From the NCBI RefSeq assembly GCF_018687715.1, contig NC_056762.1, forward strand, positions 18,221,364-18,285,363: a DNA stretch of 64,000 nt, read 5' to 3'. Below are positions 21,915-32,158 of this stretch, piece by piece (position 1 is the first letter of the stretch; every line of letters starts with the position of its first letter). This DNA is from Carya illinoinensis. Its lineage: Eukaryota > Streptophyta > Magnoliopsida > Fagales > Juglandaceae. The notes under the pieces are model-generated. The model ran no database searches. It worked only from the letters and a program-made list of their open reading frames with translations, and was not told the origin of the DNA. The position numbers and the translations under genes were made by a program.

Positions 21915-22089
21915 CCCTTTTTATGTTTACCGCATCTATGGTCGGATGGACCGGAACGAGAACCGAGCAATGGAATCTTAGGAAAATCGCATAGCAATGG
22001 GTATCGATCAGATCGCTGGTTGGCAGGGGATACGCAGGGTGCGGCTAGGTCGTAATAGGATTATATTAGTTTTTCGCTGGTAGCATGAT

Positions 22090-22208
22090 GTGTGCGATCT
22101 TACAAGCACTAATGCATCGGATCCCATCCGAACCCCGCAGTTAAGCGTGCTTGGGCGAGAGTAGTACTAGGATGGGTGACCTCCTGGGAAGTCCTCGTCT
22201 TGCACCCC
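22090..22208 (+). rRNA. 5S rRNA: 5S rRNA gene, class A
   Basis: G2T, A11T, C15A, C28T, A40C, T45C and G110C. First gene of the 3.48-kb repeat. Confidence 0.84.
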
Positions 22209-22396
22209 CCTTTCTATTTTTACCGCATTTCTGGTCGGATGGACGGGAACGAGAACCGGGCAATGGATTTTTAGGAAAATCGCACCGACCCCATCGCATA
22301 GCGATGGGTATCGATCAGATCGCCGGTTGGCATTGGATAGGCAGGGTGCGGCTACGTCGTAATAGGATTATATTAGTTTTTCGCTGGTAGCATGAT

Positions 22397-22515
22397 GGGT
22401 GCGATCATACTAGCACTAATGCACTGAATTCCACCACAATTCCGCAGTTAAGCGTGCTTGGGCGAGAGTAGTACTAGGATGGGTGACCTCCTGGGAAGTC
22501 CTCGTGTTGCACCCC
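22397..22515 (+). rRNA. 5S rRNA: 5S rRNA gene, class T
   Basis: Class T plus C34T. C7 and a normal T-run. Confidence 0.86.
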
Positions 22516-22704
22516 CCCTTTTTATTTTTGCCGCATCTCAGGTCGGATGGACCGGAACGAGAACCGGGCAATGGATTTTTAGGAGAATCGCACCGACCCC
22601 ATCGCATAGCGATGGGTATCGATCAGATCGCCGGTTGGCAAGGGATAGGCAGGGGGCGGCTACGTCGTAATAGGATTATATTAGTTTTTCGCTGGTAGCA
22701 TGAT

Positions 22705-22823
22705 GGGTGCGATCATACGAGCACTAATGCACCGGATCGCATCAGAAATTCGCTGTTAAGCGTGCTTGGGCGAGAGTAGTACTAGGATGGGTGACCTCCT
22801 GGGAAGTCCTCGTGTTGCACCCT
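22705..22823 (+). rRNA. 5S rRNA: 5S rRNA gene, class R
   Basis: C15G, C35G, C44A, C46T, A50T and C119T. The C-run is interrupted (C3-T-C12). Confidence 0.84.
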
Positions 22824-23024
22824 CCCCCCCCCCCCAAATTTTTATTTTTACCGCATCTCTGGTCGGATGGACCGGAAGGAGAACCGAGCAATGGATTTTT
22901 AGGAAAATTGCACCGACCCCATCACATAAAAATGGGTATCGATCAGATCGCCGATTGGCACGGGATAGGCAGGGTGCGGCTAGGTCGTAATAGGATTATT
23001 TTAGTTTTTCGCTGGTAGCATGAT

Positions 23025-23143
23025 GGGTGCGATCATAGCAGTACTAATGCACCGGATCCAATCAGAACTCCGTAGTTAACCGTGCTTGGGCGAGAGTAGT
23101 ACTAGGATAAGTGACCTCCTGGGACGTCCTCGTGTTGCACCCC
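23025..23143 (+). rRNA. 5S rRNA: 5S rRNA gene, class B
   Basis: C14G, C18T, C36A, C49T, G56C, G85A, G86A and A101C. C9 then TCCCCAATTTTT. Confidence 0.83.
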
Positions 23144-23341
23144 CCCCCTCCCCAATTTTTATTTTTACCGCATCTCTGGTCGGATGGACCGGAACGAGAA
23201 CCGAGCAATGGATTTTTAGGAAAATCGCACCGACCCCATCGCGTAGCAATGGGTATGGATCAGATCGCCGGTTGGCACGGGATAGGCTGGGTGCGGCTAG
23301 GTCGTAATAGGATTATATTAGTTTTTCGCTGGTAGCATGAT

Positions 23342-23460
23342 GGGTGCGATCATACTAGCACTAATGCACTGAATCCCACCACAATTCCGCAGTTAAGCGT
23401 GCTTGGGCGAGAGTAGTACTAGGATGGGTGACCTCTTGGGAAGTCCTCGTGTTGCACCCC
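23342..23460 (+). rRNA. 5S rRNA: 5S rRNA gene, class T
   Basis: Class T plus C95T. C7 then TTTCTATTTTT. Its spacer leads into a promoter plus 5S stub. Confidence 0.86.
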
Positions 23461-23649
23461 CCCTTTCTATTTTTGCCGCATCTCTGGTCGGATGGACCGG
23501 AACGAGAACGGGGCAATGGATTTTTAGGAAAATCGCACCGACCCCATCGCATAGCAAGGGGTATCGATCAGATCGCCGGTTGGCATTGGATAGGCAGGGT
23601 GCGGCTACGTCGTAATAGGATTATATTAGTTTTTCGCTGGTAGCATGAT

Positions 23650-23678
23650 GTGTGCGATCATACAAGCACTAATGCACC
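23650..23678 (+). pseudogene. 29-nt 5S 5' stub
   Basis: Nt 1-29 of a class A gene (G2T, C15A) stop at GCACC and run into a second ATTAGTTTTTCGCTGG promoter region. The whole duplication is 54 bp. Confidence 0.88.
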
Positions 23679-23703
23679 ATTAGTTTTTCGCTGGTAGCAT
23701 GAT

Positions 23704-23822
23704 GGGTGCGATCATACTAGCACTAATGCACCGAATCCCACCACAACTCCGCAGTTAAGCGTGCTTGGGCGAGAGTAGTACGAGGATGGGTGACCTCCTG
23801 GGAAGTCCTCGTGTTGCACCCC
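23704..23822 (+). rRNA. 5S rRNA: 5S rRNA gene, class T4
   Basis: C15T, G31A, T38C, G41C and T79G. It follows the stub by 54 bp. The duplicated promoter lacks a full TATA, reading ACCATTAG at -28. Confidence 0.86.
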
Positions 23823-24011
23823 CCCTTTTTATTTTTACCGCATCTCTGGTCGGATGGACCGGAACGAGAACCGGGCAATGGATTTTTAGGAAAATCGCAC
23901 CGACCCCATCGCATAGCAATGGGTATCGATCAGATCGCCAGTTGGCATTGGATAGGCAGGGTGCGGCTACGTCGTAATAGGATTATATTAGTTTTTCGCA
24001 GGTAGCATGAT

Positions 24012-24040
24012 GTGTGCGATCATACAAGCACTAATGCACC
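24012..24040 (+). pseudogene. 29-nt 5S 5' stub
   Basis: Nt 1-29, class A type. Its own upstream region has TATATTAG and TTTTTCGCAGG. Confidence 0.88.
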
Positions 24041-24065
24041 ATTAGTTTTTCGCTGGTAGCATGAT

Positions 24066-24184
24066 GGGTGCGATCATACTAGCACTAATGCACCGAATCC
24101 CACCAAAACTCCGCAGTTAAGCGTGCTTGGGCGAGAGTAGTGCGAGGATGGGTGACCTCTTGGGAAGTCCTCGTGTTGCACCCC
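24066..24184 (+). rRNA. 5S rRNA: 5S rRNA gene, class T4
   Basis: C15T, G31A, T38C, G41A, A77G, T79G and C95T. Confidence 0.84.
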
Positions 24185-24373
24185 CCCTTTTTATTTTTAC
24201 TGCATCTCTGGTCGGATGGACCGGAACGAGAACCGGGCAATGGATTTTTAGGAAAATCGCACCGACCCCATCGCATAGCAATGGGTATCGATCAGATCGC
24301 CGGTTGGCATGGGATAGGCAGGGTGCGGCTAGGTCGTAATAGGATTATATTAGTTTTTCGCTGGTAGCATGAT

Positions 24374-24492
24374 GGGTGCGATCATACTAGCACTAATGCA
24401 CTGAATCCCACCACAATTCCGCAGTTAAGCGTGCTTGGGCGAGAGTAGTACTAGGATGGGTGACCTCCTGGGAAGTCCTCGTGTTGCACCCC
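24374..24492 (+). rRNA. 5S rRNA: 5S rRNA gene, class T
   Basis: Plain class T. C11. Confidence 0.86.
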
Positions 24493-24687
24493 CCCCCCCA
24501 ATTTTTATTTTTACCGCATCTCTGGTCGGATGGACCGGAACGAGAACCGGGCAATGGATTTTTAGGAAAATCGCACCGACCCCATCGCGTAGCTATGGGT
24601 TTCGATCAGATCGCCGGTTGGCATGGGATAGGCAGCGCGCGGCTAGGTCGTAATAGGATTATTTTAGTTTTTCGCTGGTAGCATGAT

Positions 24688-24806
24688 GGGTGCGATCATA
24701 GCAGGACTAGTGCACCGGATCCCATCAGAACTCCGCAGTTAACCGTGCTTGGGCGAGAGTAGTACTAGGATAAGTGACCTCCTGGGACGTCCTCGTGTTG
24801 CACCCC
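24688..24806 (+). rRNA. 5S rRNA: 5S rRNA gene, class B
   Basis: C14G, C18G, A23G, G56C, G85A, G86A and A101C. Upstream TATTTTAG. Confidence 0.84.
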
Positions 24807-24995
24807 CCATTTTTATTTTTATCGCATCTCTGGTCGGATGGACCGGAACGAGAACCGAGCAATGGATTCTTAGGAAAATCGCACCGACCCCATCGCATAG
24901 CAATGGGTATCGATCAGATCGCCGGTTGGCATGGGATAGGCAGGGTGCGGCTAGGTCGTAATAGGATTATATTAGTTTTTCGCTGGTAGCATGAT

Positions 24996-25114
24996 GTGTG
25001 CGATCATACAAGCACTAATGCACCGGATCCCATCAGAACCTCGCAGTTAAGCGTGCTTGGGCGAGAGTAGTACTACGATGGGTGACCTCCTGGGAAGCCC
25101 ACGTGTTCCACCCC
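24996..25114 (+). rRNA. 5S rRNA: 5S rRNA gene, class A, CACGTG 3' variant
   Basis: G2T, C15A, T45C, C46T, G81C, T103C, T106A and G113C. C17. Confidence 0.83.
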
Positions 25115-25315
25115 CCCCCCCCCCCCCAATTTTTATTTTTATCGCATCTCTGGTTGGATGGACTGGAACGAGAACCGACCAATGGATTTTTAGGAAAATT
25201 GCACCGACCCCATCACATAGAATTGGGTATCGATCAGATCGCCGATTGGCACGGGATAGGAAGGGTGCGGCTAGGTCGTAATAGGATTATATTAGTTTTT
25301 CGCTGGTAGCATGAT

Positions 25316-25392
25316 GGGTGCGATCATACCATCACTAATGCACCGGATTACTAGGATGGGTGACCTTCTTGGAAGTCCTCCTGTTGCACCCC
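25316..25392 (+). pseudogene. 5S pseudogene, class D
   Basis: Nt 34-75 deleted, with G17T, C94T, G97T and G108C. 14-bp spacer deletion near 25,469. Confidence 0.92.
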
Positions 25393-25567
25393 CCCTTTTT
25401 ATGTTTACCGCATCTATGGTCGGACGGACCGGAACGAGAACCGAGCAATGGAATCTTAGGAAAATCGCATAGCAATGGGTATCGATCAGATCGCTGGTTG
25501 GCAGGGGATACGCAGGGTGCGGCTAGGTCGTAATAGGATTATATTAGTTTTTCGCTGGTAGCATGAT

Positions 25568-25686
25568 GTGTGCGATCATACAAGCACTAATGCACCGGAT
25601 CCCATCCGAACCCCGCAGTTAAGCGCGCTTGGGCGAGAGTAGTACTAGGATGGGTGACCTCCTGGGAAGTCCTCGTCTTGCACCCC
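25568..25686 (+). rRNA. 5S rRNA: 5S rRNA gene, class A
   Basis: G2T, C15A, A40C, T45C, T59C and G110C. Starts copy 2 of the 3.48-kb repeat. Confidence 0.85.
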
Positions 25687-25874
25687 CCTTTCTATTTTTA
25701 CCGCATTTCTGGTCGGATGGACGGGAACGAGAACCGGGCAATGGATTTTTAGAAAAATCGCACCGACCCCATCGCATAGCGATGGGTATCGATCAGATCG
25801 CCGGTTGGCATTGGATAGGCAGGGTGCGGCTACGTCGTAATAGGATTATATTAGTTTTTCGCTGGTAGCATGAT

Positions 25875-25993
25875 GGGTGCGATCATACTAGCACTAATGC
25901 ACTGAATCCCACCACAATTCCGCAGTTAAGCGTGCTTGGGCGAGAGTAGTACTAAGATGGGTGACCTCCTGGGAAGTCCTCGTGTTGCACCCC
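25875..25993 (+). rRNA. 5S rRNA: 5S rRNA gene, class T
   Basis: Class T plus G81A. Confidence 0.86.
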
Positions 25994-26182
25994 CCCTTTT
26001 TATTTTTGCCGCATCTCTGGTCGGATGGACCGGAACGAGAACCGGGCAATGGATTTTTAGGAGAATCGCACCGACCCCATCGCATAGCGATGGGTATCGA
26101 TCAGATCGCCGGTTGGCAAGGGATAGGCAGGGGGCGGCTACGTCGTAATAGGATTATATTAGTTTTTCGCTGGTAGCATGAT

Positions 26183-26301
26183 GGGTGCGATCATACGAGC
26201 ACTAATGCACCGGATCGCATCAGAAATTCGCTGTTAAGCGTGCTTGGGCGAGAGTAGTACTAGGATGGGTCACCTCCTGGGAAGTCCTCGTGTTGCACCC
26301 C
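26183..26301 (+). rRNA. 5S rRNA: 5S rRNA gene, class R
   Basis: C15G, C35G, C44A, C46T, A50T and G89C. C13. Confidence 0.84.
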
Positions 26302-26499
26302 CCCCCCCCCAAATTTTTATTTTTACCGCATCTCTGGTCGGATGGACCGGAAGGAGAACCGAGCAATGGATTTTTAGGAAAATTGCACCGACCCCATCAC
26401 ATAAAAATGGGTATCGATCAGATCGCCAATTGGCACGGGATAGGCACGGTGCGGCTAGGTCGTAATAGGATTATTTTAGTTTTTCGCTGGTAGCATGAT

Positions 26500-26618
26500 G
26501 GGTGCGATCATAGCAGTACTAATGCACCGGATCCAATCAAAACTCCGTAGTTAACCGTGCTTGGGCGAGAGTAGTACTAGGATAAGTGACTTCCTGGGAC
26601 GTCCTCGTGTTGCACCCC
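26500..26618 (+). rRNA. 5S rRNA: 5S rRNA gene, class B
   Basis: C14G, C18T, C36A, G41A, C49T, G56C, G85A, G86A, C92T and A101C. C11 then TCCCC. Confidence 0.82.
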
Positions 26619-26818
26619 CCCCCCCTCCCCAATTTTTATTTTTACCGCATCTCTGGTCGGATGGACCGGAACGAGAACCGAGCAATGGATTTTTAGGAAA
26701 ATCGCACCGACCCCATCGCGTAGCAATGGGTATGGATCAGATCGCCGGTTGGCACGGGATAGGCTGGGTGCGGCTAGGTCGTAATAGGATTATATTAGTT
26801 TTTCGCTGGTAGCATGAT

Positions 26819-26937
26819 GGGTGCGATCATACTAGCACTAATGCACTGAATCCCACCACAATTCCGCAGTTAAGCGTGCTTGGGCGAGAGTAGTACTAGG
26901 ATGGGTGACCTCCTGGGAAGTCCTCGTGTTGCACCCC
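26819..26937 (+). rRNA. 5S rRNA: 5S rRNA gene, class T
   Basis: Plain class T. C7 then TTTCTATTTTT. Confidence 0.86.
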
Positions 26938-27126
26938 CCCTTTCTATTTTTGCCGCATCTCTGGTCGGATGGACCGGAACGAGAACGGGGCAATGGATTT
27001 TTAGGAAAATCGCACCGACCCCATCGCATAGCAATGGGTATCGATCAGATCGCCGGTTGGCATTGGATAGGCAGGGTGCGGCTACGTCGTAATAAGATTA
27101 TATTAGTTTTTCGCTGGTAGCATGAT

Positions 27127-27155
27127 GTGTGCGATCATACAAGCACTAATGCACC
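27127..27155 (+). pseudogene. 29-nt 5S 5' stub
   Basis: Nt 1-29, class A type. The duplicated promoter starts ATTAATTTTT, a private change. Confidence 0.88.
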
Positions 27156-27180
27156 ATTAATTTTTCGCTGGTAGCATGAT

Positions 27181-27299
27181 GGGTGCGATCATACTAGCAC
27201 TAATGCACCGAATCCCACCACAACTCCGCAGTTAAGCGTGCTTGGGCGAGAGTAGTACGAGGATGGGTGACCTCCTGGGAAGTCCTCGTGTTGCACCCC
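27181..27299 (+). rRNA. 5S rRNA: 5S rRNA gene, class T4
   Basis: C15T, G31A, T38C, G41C and T79G. Confidence 0.86.
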
Positions 27300-27488
27300 C
27301 CCTTTTTATTTTTACCGCATCTCTGGTCGGATGGACCGGAACGAGAACCGGGCAATGGATTTTTAGGAAAATCGCACCGACCCCATCGCATAGCAATGGG
27401 TATCGATCAGATCGCCAGTTGGCATTGGATAGGCAGGGTGCGGCTACGTCGTAATAGGATTATATTAGTTTTTCGCAGGTAGCATGAT

Positions 27489-27517
27489 GTGTGCGATCAT
27501 ACAAGCACTAATGCACC
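27489..27517 (+). pseudogene. 29-nt 5S 5' stub
   Basis: Nt 1-29, class A type, 54 bp before the gene at 27,543. Confidence 0.88.
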
Positions 27518-27542
27518 ATTAGTTTTTCGCTGGTAGCATGAT

Positions 27543-27661
27543 GGGTGCGATCATACTAGCACTAATGCACCGAATCCCACCAAAACTCCGCAGTTAAGCG
27601 TGCTTGGGCGAGAGTAGTGCGAGGATGGGTGACCTCTTGGGAAGTCCTCGTGTTGCACCCC
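27543..27661 (+). rRNA. 5S rRNA: 5S rRNA gene, class T4
   Basis: C15T, G31A, T38C, G41A, A77G, T79G and C95T, as at 24,066. Confidence 0.84.
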
Positions 27662-27850
27662 CCCTTTTTATTTTTACCGCATCTCTGGTCGGATGGACCG
27701 GAACGAGAACCGGGCAATGGATTTTTAGGAAAATCGCACCGACCCCATCGCATAGCAATGGGTATCGATCAGATCGCCGGTTGGCATGGGATAGGCAGGG
27801 TGCGGCTAGGTCGTAATAGGATTATATTAGTTTTTCGCTGGTAGCATGAT

Positions 27851-27969
27851 GGGTGCGATCATACTAGCACTAATGCACTGAATCCCACCACAATTCCGCA
27901 GTTAAGCGTGCTTGGGCGAGAGTAGTACTAGGATGGGTGACCTCCTGGGAAGTCCTCGTGTTGCACCCC
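27851..27969 (+). rRNA. 5S rRNA: 5S rRNA gene, class T
   Basis: Plain class T. C11. Confidence 0.86.
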
Positions 27970-28164
27970 CCCCCCCAATTTTTATTTTTACCGCATCTCT
28001 GGTCGGATGGACCGGAACGAGAACGGGGCAATGGATTTTTAGGAAAATCGCACCGACCCCATCGCGTAGCAATGGGTTTCGATCAGATCGCCGGTTGGCA
28101 TGGGATAGGCAGCGCGCGGCTAGGTCGTAATAGGATTATTTTAGTTTTTCGCTGGTAGCATGAT

Positions 28165-28283
28165 GGGTGCGATCATAGCAGGACTAGTGCACCGGATCCC
28201 ATCAGAACTCCGCAGTTAACCGTGCTTGGGCGAGAGTAGTACTAGGATAAGTGACCTCCTGGGACGTCCTCGTGTTGCACCCC
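28165..28283 (+). rRNA. 5S rRNA: 5S rRNA gene, class B
   Basis: C14G, C18G, A23G, G56C, G85A, G86A and A101C. C6. Confidence 0.84.
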
Positions 28284-28472
28284 CCATTTTTATTTTTATC
28301 GCATCTCTGGTCGGATGGACCGGAACGAGAACCGAGCAATGGATTCTTAGGAAAATCGCACCGACCCCATCGCATAGCAATGGGTATCGATCAGATCGCC
28401 GGTTGGCCTGGGATAGGCAGGGTGCGGCTAGGTCGTAATAGGATTATATTAGTTTTTCGCTGGTAGCATGAT

Positions 28473-28591
28473 GTGTGCGATCATACAAGCACTAATGCAC
28501 CGGATCCCATCAGAACCTCGCAGTTAAGCGTGCTTGGGCGAGAGTAGTACTACGATGGGTGACCTCCTGGGAAGCCCACGTGTTCCACCCC
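28473..28591 (+). rRNA. 5S rRNA: 5S rRNA gene, class A, CACGTG 3' variant
   Basis: G2T, C15A, T45C, C46T, G81C, T103C, T106A and G113C. C15. First of the duplicated A-D pair. Confidence 0.83.
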
Positions 28592-28790
28592 CCCCCCCCC
28601 CCAATTTTTATTTTTATCGCATCTCTGGTCGGATGGACTGGAACGAGAACCGACCAATGGATTTTTAGGAAAATCGCACCGACCCCATCACATAGAATTG
28701 GGTATCGATCAGATCGCCGATTGGCACGGGATAGGAAGGGTGCGGCTAGGTCGTAATAGGATTATATTAGTTTTTCGCTGGTAGCATGAT

Positions 28791-28867
28791 GGGTGCGATC
28801 ATACCATCACTAATGCACCGGATTACTAGGATGGGTGACCTTCTTGGAAGTCCTCCTGTTGCACCCC
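28791..28867 (+). pseudogene. 5S pseudogene, class D
   Basis: Nt 34-75 deleted, with G17T, C94T, G97T and G108C. 14-bp spacer deletion near 28,943. Confidence 0.92.
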
Positions 28868-29042
28868 CCCTTTTTATGTTTACCGCATCTATGGTCGGAC
28901 GGACCGGAACGAGAACCGAGCAATGGAATCTTAGGAAAATCGCATAGCAATGGGTATCGATCAGATCGCTGGTTGGCAGGGGATACGCAGGGTGCGGCTA
29001 GGTCGTAATAGGATTATATTAGTTTTTCGCTGGTAGCATGAT

Positions 29043-29161
29043 GTGTGCGATCATACAAGCACTAATGCACCGGATCCCATCAGAACCTCGCAGTTAAGCG
29101 TGCTTGGGCGAGAGTAGTACTACGATGGGTGATCTCCTGGGAAGCCCACGTGTTCCACCCC
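29043..29161 (+). rRNA. 5S rRNA: 5S rRNA gene, class A, CACGTG 3' variant
   Basis: As at 28,473 plus C91T. C17 then TCCCAATTTTT, giving the longest unit with a single gene start before the next locus (324 bp). Confidence 0.83.
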
Positions 29162-29366
29162 CCCCCCCCCCCCCTCCCAATTTTTATTTTTATCGCATCT
29201 CTGGTCGGATGGACTGGAACGAGAACCGACCAATGGATTTTTAGGAAAATCGCACCGACCCCATCACATAGAATTGGGTATCGATCAGATCGCCGATTGG
29301 CACGGGATAGGAAGGGTGCGGCTAGGTCGTAATAGGATTATATTAGTTTTTCGCTGGTAGCATGAT

Positions 29367-29443
29367 GGGTGCGATCATACCATCACTAATGCACCGGATT
29401 ACTAGGATGGGTGACCTTCTTGGAAGTCCTCCTGTTGCACCCC
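29367..29443 (+). pseudogene. 5S pseudogene, class D
   Basis: Nt 34-75 deleted, with G17T, C94T, G97T and G108C. 14-bp spacer deletion near 29,520. Confidence 0.92.
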
Positions 29444-29618
29444 CCCTTTTTATGTTTACCGCATCTATGGTCGGACGGACCGGAACGAGAACCGAGCAAT
29501 GGAATCTTAGGAAAATCGCATAGCAATGGGTATCGATCAGATCGCTGGTTGGCAGGGGATACGCAGGGTGCGGCTAGGTCGTAATCGGATTATATTAGTT
29601 TTTCGCTGGTAGCATGAT

Positions 29619-29737
29619 GTGTGCGATCATACAAGCACTAATGCACCGGATCCCATCAGAACCTCGCAGTTAAGCGTGCTTGGGCGAGAGTAGTACTAGG
29701 ATGGGTGACCTCCTGGGAAGTCCTCGTCTTGCACCCC
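29619..29737 (+). rRNA. 5S rRNA: 5S rRNA gene, class A, chimeric
   Basis: G2T, C15A, T45C, C46T and G110C. The 5' half matches the gene at 28,473 and the 3' end and trailer match 25,568. An exchange inside the gene, between nt 46 and 81, is likely. Confidence 0.85.
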
Positions 29738-29925
29738 CCTTTCTATTTTTACCGCATTTCTGGTCGGATGGACGGGAACGAGAACCGGGCAATGGATTTT
29801 TAGAAAAATCGCACCGACCCCATCGCATAGCGATGGGTATCGATCAGATCGCCGGTGGGCATTGGATAGGCAGGGTGCGGCTACGTCGTAATAGGATTAT
29901 ATTAGTTTTTCGCTGGTAGCATGAT

Positions 29926-30044
29926 GGGTGCGATCATACTAGCACTAATGCACTGAATCCCACCACAATTCCGCAGTTAAGCGTGCTTGGGCGAGAGTAG
30001 TACTAAGATGGGTGACCTCCTGGGAAGTCCTCGTGTTGCACCCC
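29926..30044 (+). rRNA. 5S rRNA: 5S rRNA gene, class T
   Basis: Class T plus G81A, as at 25,875. Confidence 0.86.
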
Positions 30045-30233
30045 CCCTTTTTATTTTTGCCGCATCTCTGGTCGGATGGACCGGAACGAGAACCGGGCAA
30101 TGGATTTTTAGGAGAATCGCACCGACCCCATCGCATAGCGATGGGTATCGATCAGATCGCCGGTTGGCAAGGGATAGGCAGGGGGCGGCTACGTCGTAAT
30201 AGGATTATATTAGTTTTTCGCTGGTAGCATGAT

Positions 30234-30352
30234 GGGTGCGATCATACGAGCACTAATGCATCGGATCGCATCAGAAATTCGCTGTTAAGCGTGCTTGGGC
30301 GAGAGTAGTACTAGGATGGGTCACCTCCTGGGAAGTCCTCGTGTTGCACCCC
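30234..30352 (+). rRNA. 5S rRNA: 5S rRNA gene, class R
   Basis: C15G, C28T, C35G, C44A, C46T, A50T and G89C. C15. Confidence 0.84.
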
Positions 30353-30552
30353 CCCCCCCCCCCAAATTTTTATTTTTACCGCATCTCTGGTCGGATGGAC
30401 CGGAAGGAGAACCGAGCAATGGATTTTTAGGAAAATTGCACCGACCCCATCACATAAAAATGGGTATCGATCAGATCGCCAATTGGCACGGGATAGGCAC
30501 GGTGCGGCTAGGTCGTAATAGGATTATTTTAGTTTTTCGCTGGTAGCATGAT

Positions 30553-30671
30553 GGGTGCGATCATAGCAGTACTAATGCACCGGATCCAATCAAAACTCCG
30601 TAGTTAACCGTGCTTGGGCGAGAGTAGTACTAGGATAAGTGACCTCCTGGGACGTCCTCGTGTTGCACCCC
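30553..30671 (+). rRNA. 5S rRNA: 5S rRNA gene, class B
   Basis: C14G, C18T, C36A, G41A, C49T, G56C, G85A, G86A and A101C. C13 then TCCCC. Confidence 0.82.
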
Positions 30672-30873
30672 CCCCCCCCCTCCCCAATTTTTATTTTTAC
30701 CGCATCTCTGGTCGGATGGACCGGAACGAGAACCGAGCAAAGGATTTTTAGGAAAATCGCACCGACCCCATCGCGTAGCAATGGGTATGGATCAGATCGC
30801 CGGTTGGCACGGGATAGGCTGGGTGCGGCTAGGTCGTAATAGGATTATATTAGTTTTTCGCTGGTAGCATGAT

Positions 30874-30992
30874 GGGTGCGATCATACTAGCACTAATGCA
30901 CTGAATCCCACCACAATTCCGCAGTTAAGCGTGCTTGGGCGAGAGTAGTACTAGGATGGGTGACATCCTGGGAAGTCCTCGTGTTGCACCCC
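30874..30992 (+). rRNA. 5S rRNA: 5S rRNA gene, class T
   Basis: Class T plus C92A. Confidence 0.86.
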
Positions 30993-31181
30993 CCCTTTTT
31001 ATTTTTGCCGCATCTCTGGTCGGATGGACCGGAACGAGAACGGGGCAATGGATTTTTAGGAAAATCGCACCGACCCCATCGCATAGCAATGGGTATCGAT
31101 CAGATCGCCGGTTGGCATTGGATAGGCAGGGTGCGGCTACGTCGTAATAGGATTATATTAGTTTTTCGTTGGTAGCATGAT

Positions 31182-31210
31182 GTGTGCGATCATACAAGCA
31201 CTAATGCACC
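31182..31210 (+). pseudogene. 29-nt 5S 5' stub
   Basis: Nt 1-29, class A type. Upstream reads TTTTTCGTTGG. Confidence 0.88.
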
Positions 31211-31235
31211 ATTAGTTTTTCGCTGGTAGCATGAT

Positions 31236-31354
31236 GGGTGCGATCATACTAGCACTAATGCACCGAATCCCACCACAACTCCGCAGTTAAGCGTGCTTGG
31301 GCGAGAGTAGTACGAGGATGGGTGACCTCCTGGGAAGTCCTCGTGTTGCACCCC
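31236..31354 (+). rRNA. 5S rRNA: 5S rRNA gene, class T4
   Basis: C15T, G31A, T38C, G41C and T79G. Last unit of the 3.48-kb pattern. Confidence 0.86.
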
Positions 31355-31543
31355 CCCTTTTTATTTTTACCGCATCTCTGGTCGGATGGACCGGAACGAG
31401 AACCGGGCAATGGATTTTTAGGAAAATCGCACCGACCCCATCGCATAGCGATGGGTATCAATCAGATCGCCAGTTGGCATTGGATAGGCAGGGTGCGGCT
31501 ACGTCGTAATAGGATTATATTAGTTTTTCGCAGGTAGCATGAT

Positions 31544-31662
31544 GTGTGCGATCATACTAGCACTAATGCACCGGATCCCATCAGAACTCCGCAGTTAACC
31601 GTGCTTGGGCGAGAGTAGTACTAGGATGGGTGACCTCTTGGGACGTCCTCGTGTTGCACCCC
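31544..31662 (+). rRNA. 5S rRNA: 5S rRNA gene, class G
   Basis: G2T, C15T, G56C, C95T and A101C. C5 only. Upstream reads TTTTTCGCAGG. A mosaic of class A, T and G features. Confidence 0.84.
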
Positions 31663-31850
31663 CATTTTTATTTTTACCGCATCTCTGGTCGGATGGACCG
31701 GAACGAGAACGGAGCAGTGGATTTTTAGGAAAATCGCACCGACCCCATCGCGTAGCAATGGGTATGGATCAGATCGCCGGTTGGCCCGGGATAGGCAGGG
31801 TGCGGCTAGGTCGTAATAGGATTATATTAGTTTTTCGCTGGTAGCATGAT

Positions 31851-31969
31851 GGGTTCGATCATACAAGCACTAATGCACTGAATCCCACCACAATTCCGCA
31901 GTTAAGCGTGCGTGGGCGAGAGTAGTACTAGGATGGGTGACATCCTGGGAAGTCCTCGTGTTGCACCCC
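31851..31969 (+). rRNA. 5S rRNA: 5S rRNA gene, class T variant
   Basis: G5T, C15A, C29T, G31A, T38C, G41C, C44T, T62G and C92A. Confidence 0.83.
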
Positions 31970-32158
31970 CCCTTTTTATTTTTACCGCATCTCTGGTCGG
32001 ATGGACCGGAACGAGAACCGGACAATGGATTTTTAGGAGAATCGCACTGACCCCATCGCATAGCAATGGGTATCGATCAGATCGCCGGTTGGCATGGGAT
32101 AGGCAGGGGGCGGCTACGTCGTAATAGGATTATATCAGTTTTTTGCTGGTAGCATGAT

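Larger units (their letters stand above)
13928..22089 (+). repeat. Higher-order repeat copy C (27 units)
   Basis: Unit order and private variants follow copy B from 4,514 to about 12,600 at offsets of 9,414-9,425 bp. The offset drifts only where C-runs differ in length. The match breaks near 21,990, where the class D unit has a 14-bp spacer deletion and the next genes belong to the 3.48-kb repeat. Confidence 0.85.
22090..25567 (+). repeat. 3.48-kb higher-order repeat, copy 1
   Basis: Eleven genes, class order A, T, R, B, T, T4, T4, T, B, A, D. It includes two 362-bp units with 54-bp duplications. The same order restarts at 25,568 (offset 3,478 bp) with shared private changes such as A40C in the first gene. 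Confidence 0.85.
25568..29618 (+). repeat. 3.48-kb higher-order repeat, copy 2, with an internal two-unit duplication
   Basis: The order repeats copy 1, but the final A-D pair (28,473-29,042) occurs again at 29,043-29,618. This brings the block to 4,051 bp. The pair copies differ mainly in the C-run and in C91T. Confidence 0.85.
29619..31543 (+). repeat. 3.48-kb higher-order repeat, copy 3 (partial)
   Basis: Six units follow the copy 2 order at an offset of about 4,051-4,055 bp, sharing G81A (29,926) and G89C (30,234). After the T4 gene at 31,236 the order departs into the mosaic region. Confidence 0.8.
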
